Positions 7,345 to 14,649 of a DNA stretch of 19,279 nucleotides are shown here, in pieces. Every line of letters starts with the position of its first letter. Positions within the stretch are counted from its first letter, which is position 1. The notes beneath the pieces were generated by a model. That model was not told the origin of the DNA. It was given only the letters and a program-made list of their open reading frames with translations, and did not search any database. Source of the stretch: Cellulomonas_A sp047229345 (GTDB lineage: Bacteria; Actinomycetota; Actinomycetes; Actinomycetales; Cellulomonadaceae); the NCBI RefSeq assembly GCF_047229345.1, contig NZ_JBFTER010000099.1:1-19279 (forward strand). The letters are read 5' to 3'. Made by a program: the position numbers and the translations under genes.

Positions 7345-8670
7345 AGCACCCCCACCGGAACCGAGCGGCTCCAGCGCGTGCGCCGCCAGCTGCTCACGGC
7401 CGACGACGGCACGTCCCGGTTCGGCATCTTCCGACCCGGGGAGGGCGAGGGCGCGGCCCGGTGGGTCGCCGGGCTGCTCGCGGGGCTCCAGGGCGCGATC
7501 CTGTCGCTGCTCGTCGTGGTGCTCCCCGCGGTCGCGGCGTACGTGGTGACGTCGGCGGACCCGTCGAACGCCGAGGTCCCGTGGACGCGCTCGCTCGAGC
7601 TCGGCACCGGCCTCTGGCTGCTCGCGCACGGCGTCCCCCTCGCGGTGGGGACGGACGTCCTGACCCTCGTGCCGCTCGGTCTGACGCTGCTCGCGCTGTA
7701 CACGTGCCACGCGTCGGCCCGGCGCTCGGGGTACCCGACGTCCCTCGCGCTCTCCGCCGGGGTCGGCGGGTACGTCGTCGTCGCGGTCGTCCTGTCGCTG
7801 CTCGTGCGCGCGTCCGTCGGCCACGTGGTGCTCGCGGCGTCGGGCGCGCTCGTCGTGTCGGGGCTCGGGCTCGCGACCGGGCTCGCACGCCGCCCCGAGG
7901 CGCCCCCGCTGCGCGGGCTCACCCGGCCGCTGTGGTCGCGGGTCCCGGCCGCGGTGCGTGCGGGGGTCCCCGCGGGAGTGCTCGCCGTCGCGCTCGTGCT
8001 CGCCGCCGCCTCGCTCGTCACCGTCCTGTGGGTGCTCGCGGGACGCGCGACGATCGCCGACGTCATCGAGGCACTCGACCTCGACGCGGTCGGCGGGGGA
8101 GTGCTCGCCCTCGCCGAGCTGGCGTTCCTCCCGAACCTCGTCGTGTGGGCGTTCACGTGGCTCGCCGGGCCGGGGTTCCACGTCGGGACGGGCACGACGT
8201 TCACGACCGCCGAGGTCGTCCCCGGCCCGATCCCCGCGCTGCCCCTGCTCGGGGCGCTGCCGCAGCCCGACATGGCCGGGGGAGCGCTCGTCGCCGCCCC
8301 TGCGCTGCTCGTGCTGGCCGGGTGCGTCGCCGGCTGGTGGCTGCACCGGCGGACGGTCCCGGGCCGTGCCCGCGACGTGCTCGCCGCCGCCGCGGCGGCC
8401 GGACTGACTGCGGGGGCGTGCGCGGCCGGGCTCGTGTCGCTCGCGAGCGGGGCGGTCGGACCCGGCCGGATGGCCGAGGTGGGCGCGGCGTGGGCGCCGG
8501 TCGGGGGGGTCGTGGCCCTGGGGGTCGCCCTCGGCGCGCTGCTCGTCGCGCTCCCCGCGGAGCCGCTGGTGCGGGACGCGGTGCGGGGCGTGCTGCGGGA
8601 CCGGCGGAGCGGGAGCGGAGCGCGCGGGGGCGCCGAGCGGGTCGCGGCGGAGGGCTCTCGCGAGACCTGA
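7342..8670 (+). CDS. DUF6350 family multi-pass membrane protein (PerM-like annotation)
   Basis: This 442-aa integral membrane protein has many hydrophobic segments from about residue 41 to 410 and a basic, Gly/Arg-rich cytoplasmic-looking tail. Family features include the N-terminal block RWVAGLLAGLQGAILSLLVVVLP, the central ALAELAFLPNLVVWAFTWLAGPGF and GTTFTTAEVVPGPIPALPLLGALP. These match the actinobacterial DUF6350 family, which databases label as cell division protein PerM. Its biochemical role is not established. The position between sucD and purN is conserved in actinobacteria and supports the call. GTG 7342 is chosen over the open frame upstream (from 7255), because that stretch overlaps the terminator. 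Confidence 0.85.
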   Translation: MSTPTGTERLQRVRRQLLTADDGTSRFGIFRPGEGEGAARWVAGLLAGLQGAILSLLVVVLPAVAAYVVTSADPSNAEVPWTRSLELGTGLWLLAHGVPLAVGTDVLTLVPLGLTLLALYTCHASARRSGYPTSLALSAGVGGYVVVAVVLSLLVRASVGHVVLAASGALVVSGLGLATGLARRPEAPPLRGLTRPLWSRVPAAVRAGVPAGVLAVALVLAAASLVTVLWVLAGRATIADVIEALDLDAVGGGVLALAELAFLPNLVVWAFTWLAGPGFHVGTGTTFTTAEVVPGPIPALPLLGALPQPDMAGGALVAAPALLVLAGCVAGWWLHRRTVPGRARDVLAAAAAAGLTAGACAAGLVSLASGAVGPGRMAEVGAAWAPVGGVVALGVALGALLVALPAEPLVRDAVRGVLRDRRSGSGARGGAERVAAEGSRET

Positions 8671-8680
8671 CGGGTCTCGT
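8660..8680. terminator. Bidirectional terminator between convergent genes
   Basis: CGAGACC (8661-8667) and GGTCTCG (8673-8679) form a 7-bp stem with a 5-nt loop, extendable by a G-U pair. The loop contains the TGA stop of the DUF6350 gene (8668-8670), and the stop of the minus-strand gene lies directly at the other side. It could end transcription from both directions. Confidence 0.5.
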
Positions 8681-9249
8681 CAGCCGCCGGAGGGCCGGCT
8701 CCGCATCATCTGCTCGAGGTCGACGGTCCGCTCCGAGACCCGGTCCTGGAACGCGCGCTCGCACTCGGTCCGGGCGCTGACGGTGAGCGCACCGCCCAGG
8801 CACTCCTCGCGGTCCTGGACGATCGGCCACATCGCGATCGTCCCGAGGAGCGCGGCCCCGATCAGGCCGGTGAAGCCGAGCCCCGCGACGATCATCGGGA
8901 GCATGAGCCCGGGGAGCCGTGCGCGCCACGTCGTGACGAGGGCGAGGCCACCCACGACCAGGGCCGCCCCGACGAGCACGAGCGCGCCGACCTTCCACGG
9001 CAGCGGGAGGTTGAACGTCACGACGGCCCCGAGGACGAGCAGCCAGAAGTGCAGGAGCTGCCGGCTCGCGCGGCGCACCTGGTCCGGGTCCGGCGGCTCG
9101 CGGGGCGGTGCCGGCGGGCGCGCGCCGGCGGGTCCGTGCGGACCGGGCTCACCCGGGCCGCCGGCGGGGCCGCGCGGAGCACGCGGCGTCTCGGGACGCA
9201 GGTCCGGGCGCGCGGCACCCTCCTTCGGCGGCGCGTACGGGTTGCTCAC
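8680..9249 (-). CDS. Small proline-rich membrane protein, function unknown
   Basis: This 189-aa protein has a long Pro/Gly/Arg-rich cytoplasmic-looking N-terminus (residues 1-57). Three hydrophobic segments follow (about 64-82, 86-107, 117-141). A short C-terminal region has two cysteines (Cys150, Cys163) 13 residues apart, which could form a disulfide outside the cell. It resembles actinobacterial proteins of unknown function found next to purN; I cannot name a domain. GTG 9249 is preferred because GAGAAT (9261-9256) lies exactly six bases upstream, giving a leaderless transcript. ATG 9267 would add six residues. It converges on the DUF6350 gene and diverges from purN. Confidence 0.8.
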   Translation of the reverse strand: MSNPYAPPKEGAARPDLRPETPRAPRGPAGGPGEPGPHGPAGARPPAPPREPPDPDQVRRASRQLLHFWLLVLGAVVTFNLPLPWKVGALVLVGAALVVGGLALVTTWRARLPGLMLPMIVAGLGFTGLIGAALLGTIAMWPIVQDREECLGGALTVSARTECERAFQDRVSERTVDLEQMMRSRPSGG

Positions 9250-9289
9250 CCGAGCATTCTCGCGCATCCCGGGCGCTAGGGTCGGCGCG
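9249..9289. promoter_or_regulatory. Overlapping divergent leaderless promoters (minus-strand gene and purN)
   Basis: On the plus strand TAGGGT (9277-9282) is followed by six bases and the purN GTG (9289). On the minus strand GAGAAT (9261-9256) is followed by six bases and the GTG at 9249. Neither gene shows a Shine-Dalgarno sequence. Only 39 bases separate the two start codons, so each -35 region must fall near or inside the other promoter. Confidence 0.5.
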
Positions 9290-9951
9290 TGCCCGCTCCG
9301 AACCCGCCCCGCACCCCCAGCCCCGACGTCCTGCCGACCTCGACGCGCGTCGTCGTCCTGATCTCGGGGACCGGCTCGAACCTCGCCGCGCTGCTCGCGG
9401 CCCACGCGGACCCCGCGTACGGCGCGCGCGTCGTCGGTGTCGTGAGCGACAAGCCCGAGGCCGGAGGGCTCGCGCTGGCCCGGGCTGCCGGGGTCGCGAC
9501 CGTCGTCGTCCGGCCCGGGGAGTTCGACGACCGTGCCGCGTGGGATGCCGCGCTCGCCGAGGCCGTGGCCGTGTTCAGCCCCGGCCTGGTCGTGAGCGCC
9601 GGGTTCATGCGGCTGCTCGGGGCGCCGTTCCTGGCCCGCTGGGGCGGCCGCGTGGTCAACACCCACCCGGCGCTCCTGCCGTCCTTCCCGGGCGCGCACG
9701 GCGTGCGGGACGCGCTCGCGCACGGTGCGAAGGTCACCGGCTGCACGGTCCACCTCATCGACGAGGGCGTCGACACCGGCCCGATCATCGCCCAGCGGGC
9801 CGTGGAGGTCCGCGACGACGACGACGAGGCGAGCCTGCACGAGCGGATCAAGACGGTCGAGCGGGAGCTCCTCGTCGACGTCGTGGGCCGGGTCGCGCGT
9901 GAGGGTCTGACGGTCGACGGGCGCCGGGTGCGGATCGGCTCCGGGGGCTAG
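9289..9951 (+). CDS. purN: Phosphoribosylglycinamide formyltransferase (GART)
   Basis: PurN transfers the formyl group of 10-formyl-THF to GAR in the third step of de novo purine synthesis. At 220 aa it is slightly longer than usual because of a proline-rich extension of about 18 residues. The formyltransferase fold is seen from VVVLISGTGSNLAALL at residue 21. The catalytic triad is Asn124 and His126 (VVNTHPALLPSFPGAHG) and Asp162 (DEGVDTGPII). His155 (CTVHLID) matches the other conserved histidine, with a constant offset of 18 from E. coli numbering. GTG 9289 is supported by a leaderless -10 six bases upstream; a start closer to the core fold is possible. In relatives purH normally follows directly, whereas here it is 5.6 kb away. 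Confidence 0.95.
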   Translation: MPAPNPPRTPSPDVLPTSTRVVVLISGTGSNLAALLAAHADPAYGARVVGVVSDKPEAGGLALARAAGVATVVVRPGEFDDRAAWDAALAEAVAVFSPGLVVSAGFMRLLGAPFLARWGGRVVNTHPALLPSFPGAHGVRDALAHGAKVTGCTVHLIDEGVDTGPIIAQRAVEVRDDDDEASLHERIKTVERELLVDVVGRVAREGLTVDGRRVRIGSGG

Positions 9952-9974
9952 CCGCGCCGACGTCGGACCCGTGT

Positions 9975-10061
9975 GTGGTGTCGCGGTGCGTCGCGATGAC
10001 ACCACGTGCGTTCATGAATCTCTTGCCATGACACCACTTGTGGTGTCATGATGGCGTCATG
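9975..10061 (+). promoter_or_regulatory. Operator/promoter of the RHH gene: palindromes with GTGGTGTC half-sites in a leaderless promoter
   Basis: A 24-base palindrome (10027-10050) has 11-base perfect arms CATGACACCAC and GTGGTGTCATG around TT. It fills the spacer of a promoter with -35 TTGCCA (10024-10029), a 17-nt spacer and -10 CATGAT (10047-10052). Six bases later is the ATG (10059), so the mRNA should be leaderless. A second pair of half-sites lies upstream: GTGGTGTC (9975-9982) and GACACCAC (9998-10005), with a 15-base gap. A degenerate repeat TGGCGTCATG (10052-10061) follows TGGTGTCATG (10041-10050) at an 11-base period. The downstream gene encodes a ribbon-helix-helix protein, so autoregulation is the natural inference. 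Confidence 0.75.
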
Positions 10062-10601
10062 GACCTCACCCGCTACGTGGACGACCTGCAGCACCGGCTG
10101 GCCTCGGCCGCCGACGCCGCGGGTCAGGACGCCCGCGAGCTCGCAGAACGACTCGCCGCACCCCTCGACGCCGCCGTGCGGCTCGTCCTCCTGGACGCGC
10201 TGACCGCCGCCGCGGGGGAGATCTCCGCCGAGCTCGCGCCCGGCTCGGTCGACGTACGGCTGCGCAGCGGCGGCCCGGAGTTCGTCGTCGAGAGCCCCGG
10301 CGCGCGTCCCGAGCCCGCGTCGGCGCCCGCCTGGGCTCCCGCACCTCCCGCCGCGCCGACGGCCACCGCGCTGCCCGTGCCGCCCGAGCTCGACACGGGG
10401 AGCACGACCCGCACCACGCTCCGCCTGCCCGACCAGCTCAAGTCCCAGGTCGAGCTCGCCGCCGCCAGGAGCGGCCTCTCCGTCAACACCTGGCTCGTGC
10501 GCGCGGTGGCCGCGGCGCTCGAGCAGCCGACCGACCCGCCCGCCGCCCAGGCGCGCGCCGAGCCCCGCGGGGGGACCCGCCTCACCGGCTGGGTGCGCTG
10601 A
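10059..10601 (+). CDS. Ribbon-helix-helix (Arc/HicB-like) DNA-binding regulator
   Basis: This 180-aa protein has three parts. Residues 1-65 are predicted to be helical. Residues 80-115 are a Pro/Ala-rich linker. Residues 117-155 look like a ribbon-helix-helix DNA-binding domain: the strand TTRTTLRLP, helix A DQLKSQVELAAARSGL, then SVNTWLVRAVAAAL. The final residues are basic (GGTRLTGWVR). Databases often call such proteins HicB-family antitoxins, but no toxin gene is adjacent. It precedes a DUF4097 gene and an ABC exporter. With the palindromes covering its own promoter, a role as autorepressor and possible regulator of these neighbours is likely but unproven. ATG 10059 is chosen because it is six bases after the -10. 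Confidence 0.8.
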   Translation: MDLTRYVDDLQHRLASAADAAGQDARELAERLAAPLDAAVRLVLLDALTAAAGEISAELAPGSVDVRLRSGGPEFVVESPGARPEPASAPAWAPAPPAAPTATALPVPPELDTGSTTRTTLRLPDQLKSQVELAAARSGLSVNTWLVRAVAAALEQPTDPPAAQARAEPRGGTRLTGWVR

Positions 10602-10724
10602 CCCGGGCCTCCACCGGACCGGCCGAAGCGCCGCGCACCGCCGCCGCACGCACGTCGCTCGTCACCCGTACCCGGGTCCACCCGACCCCGGTCCACGCCG
10701 TCCCGCCCATGCCCTGGAGCCGTC

Positions 10725-11567
10725 ATGCCCACGTTCCCCGCCCCCGCCCCTCTTCCCGTCGTCGTCGACCTCCCCGTGGGCTGCAGCCTGCACGTCGTCG
10801 CGAGCGACCGCGACGACGTCGTGGTCACCGTGCTGCCCGCCGACGCCGCCAAGGCCGGTGACGTGCGCACGGCCGAGGAGGTCCGGGTCGAGCGCGACGA
10901 CCGCGCCGTGACGATCACCGGTCCGCGCGCCTGGAAGCAGTACGTGCCGTTCGCCGCGGGCAGCATCGCGGTCACGGTCGAGCTCCCGGAGGGGTCCGAC
11001 CTCAGCGGGAGGACGGGCACGCTCTACGCCGAGGGCCGGCTCGGGGACGTCGACGCGCAGGTCACCGCCGGTGACGCCCGGCTCGACGAGGTCGGGCGCC
11101 TCGACCTCAAGGTGTCCGCGGGGTCCGCCGTCGTGGGCCGGAGCACGGGTGCCACGTCCGTCAAGGCGTCGGCCGGCTCGGTGCGCCTCACCGAGCTGAC
11201 CGGCGACGGGACGATCCGCGCCAGCAACGGGCCCACCGCCGTCGGGTCCGTGACCGGGTCGCTGCAGGTCACGGGTGCGCACGGGGAGATCTCCGTCGGG
11301 CGGGTCCGCGGCACGCTCACCGCGACCGCGGCGTCCGCCGGCATCCGCGTCGAGCGCGTCGAGCACGGCGCGGTCACGCTCACGACCTCCTACGGGGCGA
11401 TCGAGGTCGGCGTCCCGGAGGGGACGGCCGCGTGGCTCGACGTCTCGTCCGAGCACGGCACCGCGCGCAACCAGCTCCTGCCCTCCGACGGCCCGGCGGA
11501 CGACCAGCCGACGGCCGAGATCCACGCCAGCACCGGCTACGGCGACGTGATCGTCCGCCGCCCCTGA
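10725..11567 (+). CDS. DUF4097 family beta-strand repeat protein
   Basis: This 280-aa protein matches the DUF4097 family, which forms a right-handed beta-solenoid. Repeating segments of roughly 18-22 residues end in Gly/Asp turns, for example RLDLKVSAGSAVVG, TSVKASAGSVRLTEL, LQVTGAHGEISVGRV and VTLTTSYGAIEVGVP. There is no signal peptide or membrane segment, so it appears cytoplasmic. DUF4097 genes are often near envelope-stress and ABC-transport genes; the molecular role is not known. ATG 10725 has GGAG (10716-10719) five bases upstream. The gap from the RHH gene is 123 bases and that to the ABC ATPase is 230 bases, so co-transcription is possible but not shown. Confidence 0.88.
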   Translation: MPTFPAPAPLPVVVDLPVGCSLHVVASDRDDVVVTVLPADAAKAGDVRTAEEVRVERDDRAVTITGPRAWKQYVPFAAGSIAVTVELPEGSDLSGRTGTLYAEGRLGDVDAQVTAGDARLDEVGRLDLKVSAGSAVVGRSTGATSVKASAGSVRLTELTGDGTIRASNGPTAVGSVTGSLQVTGAHGEISVGRVRGTLTATAASAGIRVERVEHGAVTLTTSYGAIEVGVPEGTAAWLDVSSEHGTARNQLLPSDGPADDQPTAEIHASTGYGDVIVRRP

Positions 11568-11594
11568 CGCACCCGCCCTCCCTGGGGTGGGCCC

Positions 11595-11708
11595 TGACCG
11601 GGCCGTGCCCGGACCTGACTGACCGGGCCTCGCCCTCACGGGGTCGTGCCCTGACCTGACCGGGCCGTGCCCTGACCGGGCCGTGCCCTGCCCTGAGCGG
11701 GCCGCCCC
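11595..11708 (+). repeat. Degenerate 16-bp tandem/dispersed repeat with small hairpins
   Basis: The unit TGACCGGGCCGTGCCC is seen exactly at 11595-11610, 11657-11672 and 11673-11688 (the last two directly adjacent). Variants occur at 11620-11635 and 11694-11708. Copy 1 can fold into a small hairpin (CCGGGC 11598-11603 with GCCCGG 11607-11612). The array fills most of the 230-base gap between the DUF4097 gene and the ABC ATPase gene and may serve as terminator, attenuator or regulator site. No promoter is evident here. Confidence 0.7.
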
Positions 11709-11797
11709 CTGCGCGGCCCTGCCGTGCTCCGACGACGCCCACCCGACCGGGCGTCGCACCCACCCGCACCACCCTCACCACGAGACGGGACACCGCC

Positions 11798-12580
11798 ATG
11801 CCTGCACCAGCTCCTGCGATCGCGCTCCGCGGTCTGCGCAAGTCCTTCGGGGACCACACCGTGCTCGACGGGGTCGACCTCGTCGTCCAGCCCGGCACCA
11901 TCACGGCGCTGCTCGGCCCGAACGGCGCCGGCAAGACGACGACCGTCGGGGTCCTCTCGACCCTGCTGCGCCCCGACGGCGGCACCGCGCACGTCGCGGG
12001 GCACGACGTCGTGACGGAGCCCGGGGCCGTGCGCGCCGCGATCGGCGTCACGGGTCAGGCGTCCGCGGTCGACGACCTGCTCACCGGCGCGGAGAACCTG
12101 CGGCTCATGACCGCGCTGCACCACCTCGGCCGGCGCGAGGGGCGCGAGCGCGTCGAGCAGCTGCTCGCCCAGCTCGGCCTGACCGAGGCCGCCGGCAAGC
12201 CGGTGGCGACGTGGTCGGGCGGCATGCGCCGCAAGCTCGACCTCGCGATGACGCTCGTCGGGCACCCGGCGGTGGTCTTCCTGGACGAGCCCACCACGGG
12301 GCTCGACCCGCGCAGCCGCCGCACGCTCTGGGACGAGGTGCGGGCCCTGGTGGCGGGCGGCACGACCATCCTGCTCACCACCCAGTACCTGGAGGAGGCG
12401 GACCGGCTCGCCGACCGCGTCGCGGTCCTGGACGGTGGGCGCATCGTCGCCGAGGGCACGCCCGACGAGCTCAAGACCGCGCACGACGCCGGCTCGCTCG
12501 ACGACGTCTTCCTGCGCCTCACGGCGCCGACCGACGACTCCCCGACCACCCCGACGACCTCGAAGGAGGTGGCCTCATGA
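11798..12580 (+). CDS. ABC transporter ATP-binding protein, DrrA-like
   Basis: This 260-aa nucleotide-binding subunit belongs to an ABC-2 type exporter. Walker A is GPNGAGKTTT (residues 40-49), the Q-loop glutamine is Gln87 (VTGQ), and the signature is WSGGM (139-143). Walker B is VVFLDEP (159-165) and the D-loop is GLDP. The H-loop position is Gln196 in LLTTQYLEEADRLADR, a feature typical of the DrrA (daunorubicin exporter) subfamily. Substrate cannot be told from sequence; drugs, lipids or other antibiotics are common in the group. The stop overlaps the start of the permease gene (ATGA), so the two are co-translated. ATG 11798 gives the normal N-terminus; its ribosome binding site is weak. 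Confidence 0.93.
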   Translation: MPAPAPAIALRGLRKSFGDHTVLDGVDLVVQPGTITALLGPNGAGKTTTVGVLSTLLRPDGGTAHVAGHDVVTEPGAVRAAIGVTGQASAVDDLLTGAENLRLMTALHHLGRREGRERVEQLLAQLGLTEAAGKPVATWSGGMRRKLDLAMTLVGHPAVVFLDEPTTGLDPRSRRTLWDEVRALVAGGTTILLTTQYLEEADRLADRVAVLDGGRIVAEGTPDELKTAHDAGSLDDVFLRLTAPTDDSPTTPTTSKEVAS

Positions 12581-13401
12581 CCACCGCGACCCTGACCCCC
12601 ACCGCGGGCCCGCGCCCCGTCGCCGACACGCTCACGATGCTGCGCCGCAACCTGCTGCGCGCCGCACGCTACCCGGGCCTGACGAGCTTCACGGTCGGCA
12701 TCCCGATCGCGCTGCTCCTGCTGTTCGTCTTCGTGTTCGGCGGGGCGTTCGGTGCGGGCGTGGCGCCCGACGTCGCGCCCGGGGCCGACGGCCGGGCGGC
12801 GTACCTCGACTACATCACCCCGGCGATCCTGCTGTTCGCGGTCGTGGGGGCGGCGCAGAGCGTCGCGATCACGGCCTCGATGGACGCGACGAGCGGGATC
12901 ATGGCGCGGTTCAAGACCATGGCCATCTCGCCCGGCTCGGTGCTCGGCGGGCCCGTGCTCGGCACGGTGGTCCAGGGGCTCCTCGCGGTGGTCGTGGTGC
13001 TGGCCCTCGCCCTCCTGCTCGGCTTCCGCCCGGACGCGGGGGCGCTGGACTGGCTCGCGCTGGCGGGGCTCCTCGCCGTGGTCACGTTCACGACGAGCTG
13101 GCTGTGCGTCGCGATGGGGCTCGCCGCGAGGTCGGTCGAGACGGCGTCGAACACCCCGATGCTGCTGACCGCGCTGCCGTTCCTCGGCAGCGGGTTCGTG
13201 CCCGTCGAGACCATGCCGCCCGCGGTGCGCTGGTTCGCCGAGTACCAGCCGTTCACGCCGGTGATCGAGACGACGCGCGGGCTGCTCGCCGGCACCGGGA
13301 CCGCCGCGTCGACGACGCTCCTCGCGCTCGGCTGGTCGGTGGTCCTCGGCGTGCTCGGCTACGCGTGGGCGCACAGGCTGTACCGGCGCGAGCGCAGCTG
13401 A
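12577..13401 (+). CDS. ABC-2 type transporter permease, DrrB-like
   Basis: This 274-aa membrane subunit has about six membrane segments. They include the first at FTVGIPIALLLLFVFVFGGAFG, later ones at ITPAILLFAVVGAAQSVAI and VVQGLLAVVVVLALALLLGF, and two near the C-terminus. The sequence SGIMARFKTMAISPGSVLGGP and the late motif FAEYQPFTPVIETTRGLL are typical of ABC-2/DrrB permeases. The start overlaps the ATPase stop (ATGA) and has a near-perfect GAAGGAGGT (12562-12570) six bases upstream. With the ATPase it should form a homodimeric exporter half-unit. It ends before a convergent terminator. Confidence 0.92.
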   Translation: MTTATLTPTAGPRPVADTLTMLRRNLLRAARYPGLTSFTVGIPIALLLLFVFVFGGAFGAGVAPDVAPGADGRAAYLDYITPAILLFAVVGAAQSVAITASMDATSGIMARFKTMAISPGSVLGGPVLGTVVQGLLAVVVVLALALLLGFRPDAGALDWLALAGLLAVVTFTTSWLCVAMGLAARSVETASNTPMLLTALPFLGSGFVPVETMPPAVRWFAEYQPFTPVIETTRGLLAGTGTAASTTLLALGWSVVLGVLGYAWAHRLYRRERS

Positions 13402-13457
13402 CGTCGGCCGCCGAGGGCCCTGGCCCGCGCTCGCCGACAGGCGTGCCGGCATCGACC

Positions 13458-13510
13458 GGGCTCCGGTGCACGGGCGAGACGCGTCGCGTCCCGTCCGTGC
13501 ACCGGAGTCC
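13458..13510. terminator. Bidirectional terminator between ABC permease and reductase genes
   Basis: A 13-bp perfect stem, CTCCGGTGCACGG (13461-13473) with CCGTGCACCGGAG (13495-13507), extends to 16 bp with one G-U. The 21-nt loop contains a further small stem (GCGA/TCGC). It lies between two convergent genes and can act in both directions. Confidence 0.75.
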
Positions 13511-13516
13511 AGGGCG

Positions 13517-14527
13517 TCACCCGGCCGCGTGCCCCGTGCCGGCGGGCCGCGTGCCCGCGCGCCCCGTGCCGGTCACCCCGGTGGTCTCGGCCCGCCGCGC
13601 CGCGAGGGTCTCCTCGACGACGCGCGACCAGGGCGTCGCGGTGACGCCGAGGACCCGCTCGGAGGCCGTCGCGTCCAGCACGAACGGCTCGACGAACTGG
13701 TAGCCCATGGCGTGGATCTCGCGCATCATCGGGTGCACGAGCCCGACCGCGCGCACGACGGCGAGCGGGATGGTCCGGGTCCGCGGGGCGGGCGCCCCGG
13801 CGGCGGTCGCGAAGCGGGCCGCGACCTCGCGGTAGGTCAGCGGCTCGGGCGACGGGACGTGCCACGGGCGGCCCCAGGCGGCCTCGGTCGCGGCGGCGGC
13901 GGCGAGCGCACGTGCGAAGTCGGGCAGGTAGGTCCACGAGTGCGGGGTGTCGGCCGAGCCGATCGGGTACAGCGGCTTCCCGGCGAGCAGCGGCTCGAGC
14001 ATGCGCGGACCGGCGTGCGCGTGGGCCTGCGCGCCGGGGCCGAGGTAGTCGCTGCCGCGCACCTCGGTCGCCCGCAGGGTGCCCGCGCGGTGGCGTCGCT
14101 CCAGCTCGTGCCACATCGCGGCACGCACGCCGCCCTTCGTCTCGGTCGTGGCGAGCGGGGAGTCCTCGCGCATGAGCTGCGTGCCGCGCCCGTAGCCGTA
14201 GAGGTTGCCCGCGACGACGAGCACCGCGCCGGTGGCCTCGGCGGCGGCGATCAGCGCCGACGCGACCGGCGGCCAGTCGGTGGTCCACCGGTGGTACGGC
14301 GGGTTCACGCAGTTGTGCAGCGCTGCGGCTCCCTGTGCGGCGCGCGTCAGGGCGGCGGCGTCCGTCGCGTCGGCTGCACGGTGCTCGATGCTGCCTCCGG
14401 CGGCGGTCGTGCGGGCGGCGGGTCCGCCCGAGCGGCTGAGCACGAGGACCTCGTGCCCGGCGTCGGCGAGCTGCTGGGCGACGGTCGAGCCGATGGGTCC
14501 CTTGCCGACGACCACGTGTCGAGCCAT
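13517..14527 (-). CDS. NAD(P)-dependent epimerase/reductase family protein (atypical SDR)
   Basis: This 336-aa oxidoreductase has an N-terminal Rossmann fold: HVVVGKGPIGSTVAQQLADAGHEV, with a GxGxxG-like GKGPIGS that suits NAD(P) binding. A second strand LVLSRSG follows. Central elements are HNCVNPPYHRWTTDWP, VVAGNLYGYG and VRGSDYLGPGA, as in NAD-dependent epimerase/dehydratase relatives. The usual catalytic YxxxK is not evident around the NLYGYG tyrosine, so it may be a reductase or sensor rather than a sugar epimerase. It diverges from a TetR gene, and palindromes overlap its promoter, so it is the likely TetR target. The start has GGAG six bases upstream. The C-terminal 30 residues are low-complexity Thr/Gly/Ala. 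Confidence 0.87.
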   Translation of the reverse strand: MARHVVVGKGPIGSTVAQQLADAGHEVLVLSRSGGPAARTTAAGGSIEHRAADATDAAALTRAAQGAAALHNCVNPPYHRWTTDWPPVASALIAAAEATGAVLVVAGNLYGYGRGTQLMREDSPLATTETKGGVRAAMWHELERRHRAGTLRATEVRGSDYLGPGAQAHAHAGPRMLEPLLAGKPLYPIGSADTPHSWTYLPDFARALAAAAATEAAWGRPWHVPSPEPLTYREVAARFATAAGAPAPRTRTIPLAVVRAVGLVHPMMREIHAMGYQFVEPFVLDATASERVLGVTATPWSRVVEETLAARRAETTGVTGTGRAGTRPAGTGHAAG

Positions 14528-14547
14528 GAGGCGCTCCGATCGAAAGT

Positions 14548-14649
14548 GAGAGCGGTGCTCTCGTCTGTGAGCGATGCTTCCGCGCTGCGACCTCCGGTGT
14601 CAAGAGCACTGCTCTCGTTTGCGCGCACCGCTCTCGTCGAGCATGCTCG
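14548..14649. promoter_or_regulatory. Divergent promoters with TetR-type operators
   Basis: Operator 1 is GAGAGC-GGT-GCTCTC (14548-14562). Operator 2 is AGAGCA-C-TGCTCT (14603-14615). A further half-site CCGCTCTCG lies at 14628-14636 and a palindrome CGAGCATGCTCG at 14638-14649. On the minus strand a perfect -35 TTGACA (14603-14598) has AAGCAT (14579-14574) 18 nt downstream as -10, so operator 2 touches the -35 and operator 1 sits just after the start site. On the plus strand TTGCGC (14619-14624) and CATGCT (14642-14647), spaced 17 nt, precede the TetR ATG by 7 nt, again suggesting a leaderless mRNA. Confidence 0.75.

Noticed and set aside
9957..9966. Perfect palindrome CCGACGTCGG after purN
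   Set aside because: It has no loop, so it is not a hairpin, and a 10-bp self-complementary word is expected often in such GC-rich DNA.
10059..10601. HicB-type toxin-antitoxin system
   Set aside because: The protein has an RHH domain, but neither side holds a HicA-like or other toxin gene; the neighbours are purN and a DUF4097 gene.
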